Below are positions 49,682 to 61,500 of a stretch of DNA of 64,000 nucleotides, in pieces. The translations under genes and the position numbers were made by a program. The stretch spans positions 11,199,123-11,263,122 of the forward strand of contig JABAKD010000001.1 of assembly GCA_012845835.1 (NCBI GenBank), written 5' to 3'. The notes below the pieces were generated by a model that ran no database searches, was not told the DNA's origin, and saw nothing but the letters and a program-made list of their open reading frames with translations. This stretch comes from Undaria pinnatifida (Eukaryota > Sar > Phaeophyceae > Laminariales > Alariaceae). Each line of letters opens with the position of its first letter. The first letter of the stretch is position 1.

Positions 49682-50457
49682 TTTATTTATTTGTTTATTT
49701 ATTTATTTTGTCTTGGTTTCTTTCGTTGTTTCTCTCTTTTACAAGGTATTTTGGTTTAATGAGAAGAACACAAAGGGGGGAGGGGGGGAAACAGGAGGAG
49801 TAGAAGGAAAGCCGTCCAAGGGAATGGGGGCCGGGGGGGCAACAGGAGGAATAGAAGGGAGACCGCGGTGGACGAAGGCAGGAAGGAGATGGCAGACAGG
49901 GTAGCAAGGTACCAGGCCGACTAGTAGGTACATAGCACTTTTCGTCTTTCTCTGGGGTATTTTTTTCCCCTTTGTTCCCTCCTTGCGTGTCCAGGTTTTT
50001 GGCTCGTGTTCGGATTATCTTATTTTGGTTTTACTTTACTTTATTTTATTTCATTTTATTATGTTTCTTTTCCGAGCTTTGGCTCTCCTTTCCGGTTGGG
50101 TTGTTTCTTCGATTTCCCCTTCATTTTGTTTGTTTCATTTTTTGTTTTATTTTTATCTTTGTTTTTATTTGTTGTCTTATTTTGTTTTTGTTTTTTGTTT
50201 TTGTTTTTGTTTTTGTTTATTTCGTATTTCTCTCTTCCAATGTATTTCTGTTGCTGACGTATGTATGTTGTGCCTGTCGTACCCAGTACTAGGGCATGAC
50301 ATTGCGTTGTCGAATGCATTACGATGCATTATCTCTGTGTCGTGGCTTGTGACCACAGAGCTGATCTTTCTAGGGTGAAGAATCAGTACGGACACTGGGT
50401 GTGCTGGATGTCGACGAGTAGAAGAACGGTTTAATGTGAAGAACACACACACACACA
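49682..50457 (+). repeat. Left arm of a large inverted repeat (R2-tail element, plus orientation)
   Basis: It runs from a (TTTA)n stretch through TCTTGGTTTCTTTCGTTG to GTTTAATGTGAAGAACACAC. It is the reverse complement of 50874-51641, with scattered differences in the homopolymer-rich part. The end nearest the centre matches retroelement 3' tails elsewhere in the window, so two element copies face each other tail to tail. Confidence 0.9.
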
Positions 50458-50500
50458 TACGTTTACTGGTATTCGTATTTCGTGCGTATTTTCAAACTAC

Positions 50501-50873
<373 letters not shown>

Positions 50874-50875
<2 letters not shown>

Positions 50876-51641
50876 GTGTGTGTTCTTCACATTAAACCGT
50901 TCTTCTACTCGTCGACATCCAGCACACCCAGTGTCCGTACTGATTCTTCACCCTAAAAAGATCAGCTCTGTGGTCACAAGCTACGACACAGAGATAATGC
51001 ATCGTAATGCATTCGACAACGCAATGTCATGCCCTAGTACTGGGTACACGACAGGCACAACATACATACGTCAGCAACAGAAATACATTGGAAGAGAGAA
51101 ATACGAAATAAACAAAAACAAAACAAAAACAAAAAACAAAAACAAAATAAGAAAACAAATAAAAACAAAGATAAAAATAAAACAAGAAATGAAACAAACA
51201 AAATGAAGGGGAAATCAAAGAAACAACCCAACCGGAAAGGAGAGCCAAAGCTCGGAAAAGAAACATAATAAAATGAAATAAAATAAAGTAAAGTAAAACC
51301 AAAATAAGATAATCCGAACACGAGCCAAAAACCTGGACACGCCAGGAGGGAACAAAGGGGAAAAAAATACCCCAGAAAAAGACGAAAAGTGCTATGTACC
51401 TACTAGTCGGCCTGGTACCTTGCTACCCTGTCTGCCATCTCCTTCCTGCCTTCGTCCACCGCGGTCTCCCTTCTATTCCTCCTGTTGCCCCCCCTCCCCC
51501 CATTCCCTTGGACGGCTTTCCTTCTACTCCTCCTGTTTCCCCCCCTCCCCCCTTTGTGTTCTTCTCATTAAACCAAAATACCTTGTAAAAGAGAGAAACA
51601 ACGAAAGAAACCAAGACAAAATAAATAAATAAATAAATAAA
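50874..51641 (-). repeat. Right arm of the large inverted repeat
   Basis: It starts GTGTGTGTTCTTCACATTAA and ends in (AAAT)n at 51641. The Pro-rich frame 51394-51588 encodes the same peptide as the minus-strand frame 49933-49739, apart from one visible residue. Immediately to its right another LINE-A-like tail (GTTGTTGTTGTCTCTCATTA) occurs at 51645-51720. Confidence 0.9.
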
Positions 51642-51720
51642 GTAGTAGTTGTTGTTGTCTCTCATTAAAACTCTTGTCAAACATCTACAGTCCGTGGTCA
51701 CACAAAGGTGCTGGAATCCT

Positions 51721-54700
51721 ATTTAAATAGGAAGATCCGAAAAACAAATGAAATCAAAATTCATCCAGGAAATGCTACGATTTCCCGCCTAAAAACGCAC
51801 GAAAAGGCGAACAAGTGAAATTATCCAATGTGCAAACAAAACTCACACATGACGGGGGTATCCACTCAACTACGGCGTAGAGTTCCCCTGTTCCCACAAC
51901 TAACCAACTCGCGGCTGCCAACTACAGCGGTTGGGCTGCCTGCACCGTACGAACCGCACTTTAATCGTGAGCACAGACAGACGAACGCGCCTGCTGTCTG
52001 GAGTGCTGTCTGAGTGACAAACCGCAGGCATGCAGTTAAAAAAGAGCAATCGAACCAAAAATCACCTTACAAATATCAATGATCGCCCCGTCTTCCCGAG
52101 TTATATGACAGGTTGCAGCGCAGCCATGACGCCCGTGCCTCAAAATTGAAAATTGCGGTGGGTCGTTCGCCATGAAGGGTATACAACTCTACTACTTGTA
52201 ACTCCACAAAAATCAGTGACGTAAGTAACATGTCGTACTACTGCCTCGTAAAAAAACCCTGAAAAAAGACGATCGCTGCTCTCGTGATGATGGTGTGCGT
52301 GCGGGTCGTGGGTCTCCGTGTGCCATCCTCCTGCTGTGCTTCTCCGTGGCCGGCTCGTCGCCCTAGTTCACTCGGCCCGCTCATTCGCACTTGCTCCCGT
52401 TGACGCTCAATTCCAATCAGTTCTTCTTCTCCCCCGTCTCAAAACACAAAATGCTCTGTTCAGCTTGCGGTGCTGATCTGAAAACAAAAGTTCTCGTTCA
52501 GGGAGAGTTCAATCTGTCTCTTCCCCGCCCATCGACGCTCAGTCGCCCTCCTCTTTCATCGTTGAATCTAGACTCCTGCCGGCGCTGTTCCCTCCACACA
52601 AACCTAGACTGCGCCGTAGTGTGGCTCGTGGTGGCGCCTGCCTCCGAGCACGAGCATCCCGATTAAGCATTGCTGCTCCGCCGCTGCTGCCTAAAAAGAC
52701 GCGCGGATCGTAGCTGACCATGCCTAAAGCACCACGAACGACCCAACTCTTCTCCCTATAAAACAATGAAGGCACGTGCTGTTGTATGCAATGGGGAGGA
52801 GAGAGGAAAGCCCGCTACGTGACCCCGGATTTGAGTTACTACATACTGGGAGGGAGCGCGAGAGTGGTGCGAGAATAATAAACGGGATGAAGAAAAACTT
52901 TTGTCGGGTCACAGCACCGAAAGGTGTGGTGGAAGTGGCTGCGTACGAGAAAGAAAGGGCACTAACTCCGTACCCGCGCACACCTGGCACCAGGATCGAT
53001 TCATGAGTGACTGCTGTATTATTATCAAGTGCAAGATTTCTGCGCTGGCGAAGTACACCCATCGTTTGTGACAGCACACCCACCTATTAATTGTTCGTGC
53101 TGATTCTTTGCCCTAGAAAGCCACAAATAAAACAGTTTTTCAGCCATAGACTATAGACTATCAAGCCTACATCTAGGTACAGAATGTTTTTTTTTCATGT
53201 TCATTTATTTCGTTCTTCGCACGAGTATGTAAACAAGATGACTTTTGACTCATACCTATCATAGATGCCAACGGAGTAGCTCAATGCAATGATGAGTTTG
53301 ACCAGTTTAAGGCGTATGTCACCCTCCTCATTCTTGTCCTTCTTCTAACTAGGAATTCCGGGGGTTCGCTCCATATTCGGATAGGTATGTATCTGCGCAT
53401 GATACCTGGGTGCTTTGTGCTTGAAGATGGTGCGCCGCAAGGCATAGCACGGCGCTGCGCTGAGCGCTGCTGAGCTGTAGCTGAGCTGAGCTGAGCTGGG
53501 AGCTTTTTCTGTAATTCGACAATGTACATGTAGTCTAGTATAATAGCACGTACAAACACAAAGTGCATGGTGTACCTCGGTACTGCTGGATGATACTTCT
53601 TCCATGAGACCTGGCTTATGTACTCGTACGAAAGAGTAAGTACAGCACGCAGCACGGCACGGCACGGCACAGCACCGCACGGTACGGCACCACACGGCAC
53701 CGCACTGCGCTGCTCTGCTGAGCTAGCGCGGCGGTGCGCTACTGAAAAAAAAAGTCGCAAACAAAACGAAAACAGATAAGGCAGGTTTCAACGGGCAAAA
53801 CACTTCATGTTTCAGGTGCGATAGCCCTGAGGAGCTCTGCGTCAGGCATCCGAGCCCGCTCAGCTGTCCGGAAAGAATATGTTGAAGACACTGTGTGAAA
53901 AAGAAAAAACTGGAGGCCACTCAGAAAGTCGATGTGCAAGTAGCTCTGCACGAAGCACTATTAACACTGCAATGCAAGTATCAGGGGAGGCTCAGACCCG
54001 GGATGGCCGTTCGGCGTGAGCGAAGTTACGCAACCAAAACGGAAAGGGCCGTCAACGGAAAATAAATACGTCTGCACCCAAGCCCTTGTAGGAAAGGCAA
54101 CGAAAGATGGGCGATGCACAACCACAATGTGATATATGCCATATACAGCTTTGTTGCATGCAATCCGCATATGAACACCGAACTCCAATCAACCGGTTTG
54201 ACGGCCTAGCATCAAATAAGTTTATTCGTGGTCGCTCGTGCCGTTCCTACCTGCTTTAGGGGCAGGACAACGTGCCTGTAAATTTGGGTACTCCACGCCG
54301 TCGATCACACGTCACGTAAGCGATGCGTATGTAGACCTCTCTACGGAACTAGTAATTCCGTACCATTGATCCCCCTCTGTAGAACTACTAACTCCGTCAG
54401 TAGTATTAGTGTCCATGAAATCGTCCACGCCTATAATATCAACTGGAGCAACTGGAGAGTGCTCGGTCACGTTGTTCCCCCCAACCCGTGGTTGGAACGG
54501 CTAAAAGAGAGGTGGGTTGTTGGAGGACAGTCCGCCAAGGAACTCCGTTGACCTCCTCGTCAAAGTAGGCACCGAACTTCAGATACTCCACTGGGGGGCT
54601 GTCGATGCTACCACCTGCACACTATCTTCGAAGTTCTCCCCAAACACCTTGCCCGCGAATCCGATCAGGGAGCGCATATTACGAGTCAATACTTGTACCA

Positions 54701-54950
54701 CGCTTGGCAACAACCCAACGTGACGCTCAGCCCACGGATCCCTAGTGCACGCGCGTCGGATGAGCCAACCAGTTGATGCCGGGGAGTGCTTCTCCAGCAG
54801 TTGGAGTGTATTTGTTGTAAACGACGAAATATGTTTCGCTAGACAGCTTCCCTCACAGAGCTGCACAAACTTGCAATGACCGTTCTTGGAAATGATTCGT
54901 GGACGTGTACCACGTCTTCCCATCCATGATACTGAAGATGACGAGTGGTG
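51721..54950. other. Non-coding stretch with a GC-rich pentamer cluster
   Basis: Around 53430-53505 and 53640-53735 there are degenerate runs of GCTGA/GAGCT and CGGCA-type pentamers. Frames over them (53281-53760, minus) owe their Ala/Arg/Cys content to these repeats. The frame at 52391-52666 (plus) has C-S-A-C but no recognisable domain. I call no gene. Confidence 0.4.
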
Positions 54951-55490
54951 CAGCCTGTTGTGGTTCTCACATGAACTCGCATAATCAAGTCCGTGGTCAC
55001 AGGACAGGCTCCACTCACTCTGGAGCTGAGGAATACCTCAGGGAAAAAACACAAACAAACCAAAGGTGGTTCACGCATATATCACAGCTGACGCCATTCA
55101 TGCCTCCGCCAGAAACATGATAAAAGTGAAATCGGGAGTCAGCCTACGGTATGCCAGGTCCATACTGGTGCATACGTCTCACTAATCCCGCCTGGAAACC
55201 GACTGTACCGTTTGCCACCCAGGAAAGGCTACCACGTGTATATTATGCGTAGTATCTATCACTACGCATACGCACGTCAGACTCGAGTCAAAATTGGAAA
55301 AAAAGAAACAACGAAAGAGAAAAGAAGAGAAAGCAAATGAAAGAGCAGAAAAGAGTGCGACAAAGGAAAGGAAAGAAAGCGAAGAAAGCAAAAAATGAAG
55401 GAAAAAAAAGAAAAGACAAGAAAAGCAAGAAAATACAACACGAGAAGAGGAATCAAGGAGAGGAATAGAGAAAAATCATCATACTTTAGA

Positions 55491-55755
55491 CCAAGGCTAC
55501 GGTAGGGGGGGTACCCCCATTTTCACTGGTGTGTTTGAGTCACTCGCACGAGTAGCTCTGTACCCTACGGATGAAGATGGTTTAGGAACTTGGTTTGCCG
55601 CAGCTTAGATCACCTTTGCATTGCGGATTGATTTCGTCGATGTAAAACATAAAGAAAACATACGATTGCATAGGAACAAAGGGGTTACTCCCGCGAGTGA
55701 CCCCTAGCCACTGAAATAAAAGGCCCAAAAGGGGACCCCCCTACCGTAGCCTGGG
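55491..55755. mobile_element. MITE-2 copy nested in a LINE 3' region
   Basis: It runs from CCAAGGCTACGGTAGGGGGG to CCCCCCTACCGTAGCCTGGG, a clean terminal inverted repeat about 265 bp apart. The related LINE copy near 31590 is continuous across this point, so the insertion is later than the LINE copy. Confidence 0.85.
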
Positions 55756-55868
55756 TCACTAGCAGACCCTAGTAACTGACTAAAGACGGCATTCGGCGCG
55801 TAGAGAGTACCAAGTGCATCAATAAAACTGGGGAGAAAACGCAACAAGGCGAATAAATCAGGGCGGCC

Positions 55869-57125
55869 TTACGCGATCGTGTGACGGTCATTAAAGGCCC
55901 ACAATATTCCAGACGATGATATGACCAGACACAGACTTAGAGTCTCTTCGGCAGGAAGCCTACCCTTGCCCCCCACCACCCACTCCGCCCTTCCCCCATC
56001 CCCCATCCCCCCTTTCCCCTTTCTCCCTCCCTCCTCCCCCCCTTCCCCCTTCCCCCTCCCCGGTCGTTTAGATATGCCGACGGTGGATAGCGTTACCGCG
56101 ACCTTCGCATGTCGCTCTGCAGCTCTGCGTCTCTCCGCCTCATGCCATTTCCGCATGAGTAACTCAGGTCCCTCGTCTGCCTGTCGAAACCGTCCGCACC
56201 ATCTGCCGGCCTTCTGAGCAGCCTTTCGCCACCCTTCGAACTCCATTCCAGAGACCGACATATCCTCATTCAGGTGTACCAACCAGTCCTTCTCTTACCC
56301 TCGGGAGTAGCCGTTACCCCCAACAAACTCCTCAAACATCTTCCTCTGAGAAGGCGCTCCTGTGCCATACGTGCTACGAATCCCGCAAACAATATCCTCC
56401 GATTGCGCACTATCGCCTCTATGGTCTCGGAATCTGTCTTGGCAAGTGCGTCGGCGTACGATAGGGTTTTGTCGTCGCCCTTTCCTTCCGCCATCCGAGG
56501 AATCGGAGGATCATGGAGTGGTGAATCCGTCGTAGCATGGCATAGTCCGACTCGTTCGGGATCCACGTCATGCAACCGTAGAATAGTGTCTCGATCACCC
56601 CGGCTTTTAGCAACCGCACCTTCAACTGTAAGCACGCACCCGGGCGATCATACATTTCCATCTTGTACCGCTGGAAGCACGCACATGCCCTCTGAAGACG
56701 CCGCGTTATTTCAATGCTAAGTTCTCTCTGTGGTGATAGCCCCGCCCAAGTACGCAAACTCGATTGTTTGTATACCTGCCCGACTACATTGATGGTGAAC
56801 GATTCACCTTCCCCCCACCTTCGGTTTGCAGGCACGTGATATCTGTTTTCACCTCGGAGACTGTGAGCCCGAACGCCGAGCACGCAGTCACGATCACCGT
56901 CACCATCCTCTCCAGCCCTTCTGATGATCGCGAGACGATGCCAGCATCGTCAACGTACAGCATACCCCACAGTATCTGCACCTCCCCCTCCTCCTTCCCC
57001 CCCCGTCTGTTGACTTCGCCTGTGCGTGAGCATGTACCATGCTGGCAGAAGATTGCAGAAGTGCCGCGACGCTCTCTGTCGAATAATAAACTAAATAGGC
57101 AGAGAAAAATGATTGAAGCAACCAA
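55869..57125 (-). pseudogene. LINE reverse transcriptase C-terminal half, frameshifted
   Basis: Reading leftwards, the first frame (57125-56784) holds W-G-M-L-Y-V-D-D-A-G-I-V, the YxDD catalytic box of reverse transcriptases, then A-F-G-L-T-V-S-E-V-K-T. The next (56883-56419) has the thumb-like I-T-R-R-L-Q-R-A-C-A-C-F and L-F-Y-G-C-M-T-W. The third (56635-56270) has L-S-Y-A-D-A-L-A-K and R-I-L-F-A-G-F-V-A-R-M. The fourth (56282-55869) has the C-terminal E-G-W-R-K-A-A-Q-K-A-G-R-W and a Gly/Lys-rich tail. At least three frame changes separate them, so the enzyme is dead. The frame on the opposite strand (56274-56720) is a shadow. Confidence 0.85.
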
Positions 57126-57160
57126 TGTTGGTTGCCCATTATGGTTTCTCTGTTAAGCAT

Positions 57161-58598
57161 GCTTGTTTTGCAATAATCAGTAAGTTGCTTTGATTAAGCT
57201 TACCGTGGTACAATATCTTTGTTTTTTTTTACGCCCACAGTAGTTGATTACCAACACTGCTCGGCATGCAGTGGAATGGTGCTGCCTTCTGTCTATTATT
57301 ACAACGGCGATGCGTCTGGTAGCCTCGAATAAATTTAAGAATCCTGTTTACTTCTGGAATCATTGGTGACGGCTAGTCCCGAAGACTCTTGCGCCTCACA
57401 GTCTGTGACCACAACCGTGATTAAGCTGGGGGCTGTAGAAGGAACGTACGCGATTATGAAATGAAGACAACGTGTACAAACATAGTGTATTGCCTTCAAG
57501 GGTGCCGCATCTAGTTACACGAGCGAGTTGCCGTGTTAATATGTGGGCCAGGAAAATTCTAGACTCAATCGAACGTCACGTCCACATGACCGAGAGGTTT
57601 CGGTTTCGCACTTCTAGGCAAGCAGGAACCTAGTCTGCGCCTGTGGGCGGCTGGGGGATCGTTTCCTACGTTTCAATACGCCGACACCAACTTTTCGCCT
57701 TCGTAAGAGCGTTTCAGACGTTGTACATATTAGTGCGAAGCTTCTCGACGCGAGGTTTGAGAACTCCAATCATCCCTATACTAGTTCCCTGTGAAAGACC
57801 TCGAACCTGCTAATGTCAATGCCGCGAGTTCGAGCTTCCCAAGGGACCCTTCCATAGCATCGCCACGAAACAGCGCCTACTCCACTTTTCGCAGCATGTG
57901 TCCGCTAAAACATTTTATGGATGCGAATCGACGGGGTTAGCGCTCAATTCACATTTTTATACGACGACGATGCTGGCAAGTGCCCAAGAGGGTTTCACGA
58001 GTGCCTGCTACCTTACTACAAATGTACGATACGAAACGAGGAGAAGCTAGAGCCAGATTGCGAAGATGTAACAGATGAAATCATCGAGAAACGAATTTTG
58101 TGCATCTACCAGTGTCCGCATTTTATTGTCGAGGATCGCTCTTCAGTGTGAGTGTGGGCTTGTCATCAAGGGAACGCCAAACCAGAGCAAGGGAACAAGG
58201 CTACACGGTAGGAAAATCGCTCCGAGATTCTCTTTGTTGAGTGGTTCAGCGCCACTCGAGTGAACGTGGCTGCCGAGTTTCTCAGTTGGTTTCGTTTTGT
58301 CGTCTATAGCACGCCTCCGTACAAGACCTCTAGCAAGGCGCAGGAGACGGAGAACAAACAAGTCGCCATTCTCAACGAAACATACAGCACGACAGAACGA
58401 AGAAAACCGCGCGCCGGAGACATCTGGTTGGCATCATGACATGTGCAGGATACGCCATAGGTGGATTTTGACCGAACGCCTGCCGACAGCACTAAGCACG
58501 CCAGCCTCTCCCGTTACTGCGTGACTAATTCAGTGCTCCACCGTGGATTAATGGCAGTCGCATCCGATTTCAGCGTCAGTTCTGGAGCACAGATATAA
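57161..58598. other. Region upstream of locus C
   Basis: One plus-strand frame (57921-58151, 76 codons) has five cysteines and many acidic residues. It has no recognised domain and no counterpart upstream of locus A, so I leave it unassigned. A MITE-2-like end (ACAAGGCTACACGGTAGG) is at about 58194. Similarity to the region upstream of locus A is visible only from about 58510. Confidence 0.4.
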
Positions 58599-61500
58599 AT
58601 GGCAACCGAGGTCTGGAGATGGCAGGTAAGAGAGGCAATGGTATAGCTGACCTGTGTATTGCTGTATATGTATGTCAGTAAATGTGTTTTATGGCCAAGC
58701 GTATCGGCATCTGTGTGTAGCAGTGACGCTTTCTCCCGAAACGCTCTCGCGGATGATAATGTGCTGACTCGAGCATCGTTTTCATTCCACAGATCCAAAC
58801 ACCGCTATACGGCACATCGCTCGGTCGTTCTAGTCTATAGATGCCCTACCCGAACAGGCCCAATCTGGTAGGTTGCCAAGTCGGCTGGGCAGACTCATAA
58901 TCATGGAAAGGAGGGGCCGAGACCATGTCGTATCCACCTACCCTTCATATATTTTTATCGTAGCTCTTCGAGCAACACAGTCTTGTCTCCTTGATTGTTT
59001 ACCTGCGCTTTGCGTCTCCTTTCAAACAATGATGCACTTTACCAGGGCGGGACACCACGCTATGACAGAACGGGAGGTGTATCAGTGGGGCCGAACGGTT
59101 CCTGCACATTAGCGGGCTGGACGTACGGAAACTGGAGCGCCGATCACGCGGGGGGAATGACAGACTGGGCGGCTGTTAACCTGGATGCGAATGGCACGCT
59201 CCGGTGGAAGTGGCAGGTATTTAATGTTTTCGGGCCCGCCCCACAATAACGCACCGACCCACGATGCTGATATTGTCACCAACAACCTGTAAGTAGCACT
59301 GTTTCAAGACCCTGTCGCCCCTTAATAAGCATATCATCCTATTGATGCCAATGTCCGGCGAAAACAAACAATTTTGCGGCGCGGCTTCTGGTAGTGACGG
59401 GCCACTACGGACCGCACAATCGTACGTAGCTGAATGCTGCCAAACGACCTCTCTCGGCACCCTTCTATGGGCGGACACATGCGGACACCGAGACCATGAA
59501 CATTGTACCCCGTCCGGTTAAACCGTGGGTACAGAAATGTTCATGTCCAGCTGCGATGCTCAAATCTCTGACAGGCCACCTCGCCTATTACAAGCATATA
59601 TTCGAGATTACATTGAGATTTTCGACCGCGTGACTGTCCTACTCGAGCAGCATGAGGGGGAGCACCCCAGTGGTCGAACCAGGGCGTTAACTGCCGTGAG
59701 TAGCGCAAACGGCCGTGAAACGAACCCAAAACCAGACATAAAACACAATGTTGCTGGAGCAGGAAAGTAAACACTTGTTGAACGGGACGAGGTACAAGTC
59801 ACGAAACGATGCAGGTATTGGATTTATTACCCTGAGAGCCTCGAAAACAAATAATTCTAAACGTTCCACCCCTCGCTGTGGTTCGGGTCAGTCTACACGG
59901 AATGTGCTTGCTGCTTTGTGTTGACAGAATGGAACCGGTAGGTGGGATCAACTCTTTGCGACCGCTACGGGAGAAGATGGTTCCGTGGTCATGGTAGGGA
60001 TTGAAAGAGACCACGCGATTGCGACTCGTTTTGCAGCGGTGAAGATCGATGCTGAGGGTGATTTCCTGTGGGAATGGAAGGTGATGAACGATCTGATTAT
60101 GTCTCTGGCGCAAAAATGTGAGAACTGCTTTGATTATTGGCAGCAACGTGAGTTGCATCGGCAATCGGAAGGTCGCGTTCAGTTGACCCACCGCAAACCT
60201 GAGAATTCCATTCGACCTGAGCCCGTTTATAAGCCATTGATTGCAGCCGTGGATCGCAGAGGCTCATCTATTCGGTGCACCTGCTTTAACCCTGCGTAAA
60301 GATGTTTGGTCGTCGCGAACGCAAATGTTGTCGTAGCCCTGCCAAACAGGCCCAACGACCTGCGATCGTGACGTCAAAAAGGAAGCGTTTCGTCGCTGTT
60401 ATCATTTTCTAGTATCGAGCGCAGCCTTGGAATGAATGACTTTGACGACGCGCTTGATGAGCGCCGTGTTTCCGCCGAACTGAACACACTCACACATTTA
60501 CGCCAGTCACCCCAGCCACGCGTTGCGGCCTCCGTGGCGGCCTCCGTTGACGCACAGGATGAATCCCGCGATTCCGCCACGGCTTACGCTGTCGCGGCGA
60601 CAGCAGACGGGGGGGCGATATGGGCGGGAACGACTTCCGGTTTGTGGGGTGTACAATCTGCTGGTTCGTACGATTTTATCGCATCCAAGCTGGACGCGGA
60701 TGGGTCGTTGATATGGACGTGGCAGGTGATCCGCTTTTGGCCTCTCCAACCCTGCCAACATTAACCAACCGTTTCCCGTAGGCTGCAGTGCTCCAATCCC
60801 CGTTCGATACCGATGATGTCAGATGCATCAGTGCCATAGATTCCACTCGGTCACCAGCGTTCGCTGCTATTCCTGATCTGCGTTCGTGACAAGTCCCCGG
60901 CAAAGTCTTCGGTGTCATCAAATTTTCCAGGTTCTTCAATACATGTATCCTTTTACAGCGGTGCAAAGTCAGCTGTAGGCCAAGTTGTTCCGCCAATCTG
61001 GCGGCCGGGGGCATAAATGTTCGTGCTGCCAGGACCTTTATGGGACGCCTCGATTTGATAAGCATGAGGTTTGTATTACTCTCGGCAATTGAGCGAGAAA
61101 CTGGAATTCGAGAATGCTCAAGTGCCCCTCGCTCCATATGGAGAAACTGGAAAACGGATATGGTTGTGTCCCTCGCTCCATATGGCCGTTGGCCTGTATA
61201 GGCTTGGGAGCGTGTGAACGTTTGACGCTAAACTTATGAGGCCATAAGTTAGGTGTTTTCGTGCTGTTCCCCCCAACACTAGACTGCCAAGCACGCGTCC
61301 TAGGTTAGCCAAGGCTGTGTTGACCATGTTCCTATGGCTCGTTTGATCGTGCCAATGTTGTTTTAGCCTCTGGTTGCTGGTAAAGCTCACACACGTGTCC
61401 AAGAGTTTCACAGAACCGAGGATGATCAACCGTCGGCAGCACAACCCTTCCAGCAACGCTTCAATTCCTCGCTCGCAGCATATTATCGGATAGTCGATAA

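Larger units (their letters stand above)
54955..57160 (-). mobile_element. 5'-truncated LINE (LINE-A) with degenerate reverse transcriptase
   Basis: The element points left. Its 3' end (TTGTGGTTCTCACATGAAC on the plus strand) lies at about 54955. Untranslated sequence and a nested MITE-2 follow, then broken reverse transcriptase frames up to about 57125. It is the fullest copy of the family whose 3' ends also occur at 31060-31745 and 38460-38940. The 5' half, including any endonuclease, is absent. Confidence 0.8.

Noticed and set aside
56274-56720. 148-codon plus-strand frame
   Set aside because: It is antisense to the LINE reverse transcriptase blocks.
58873-59112. 79-codon plus-strand frame ahead of and overlapping the first full blade of locus C
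   Set aside because: It is out of frame with the repeat; the CAG acceptor at 59043-59045 and the matching acceptor in locus A define the exon better.
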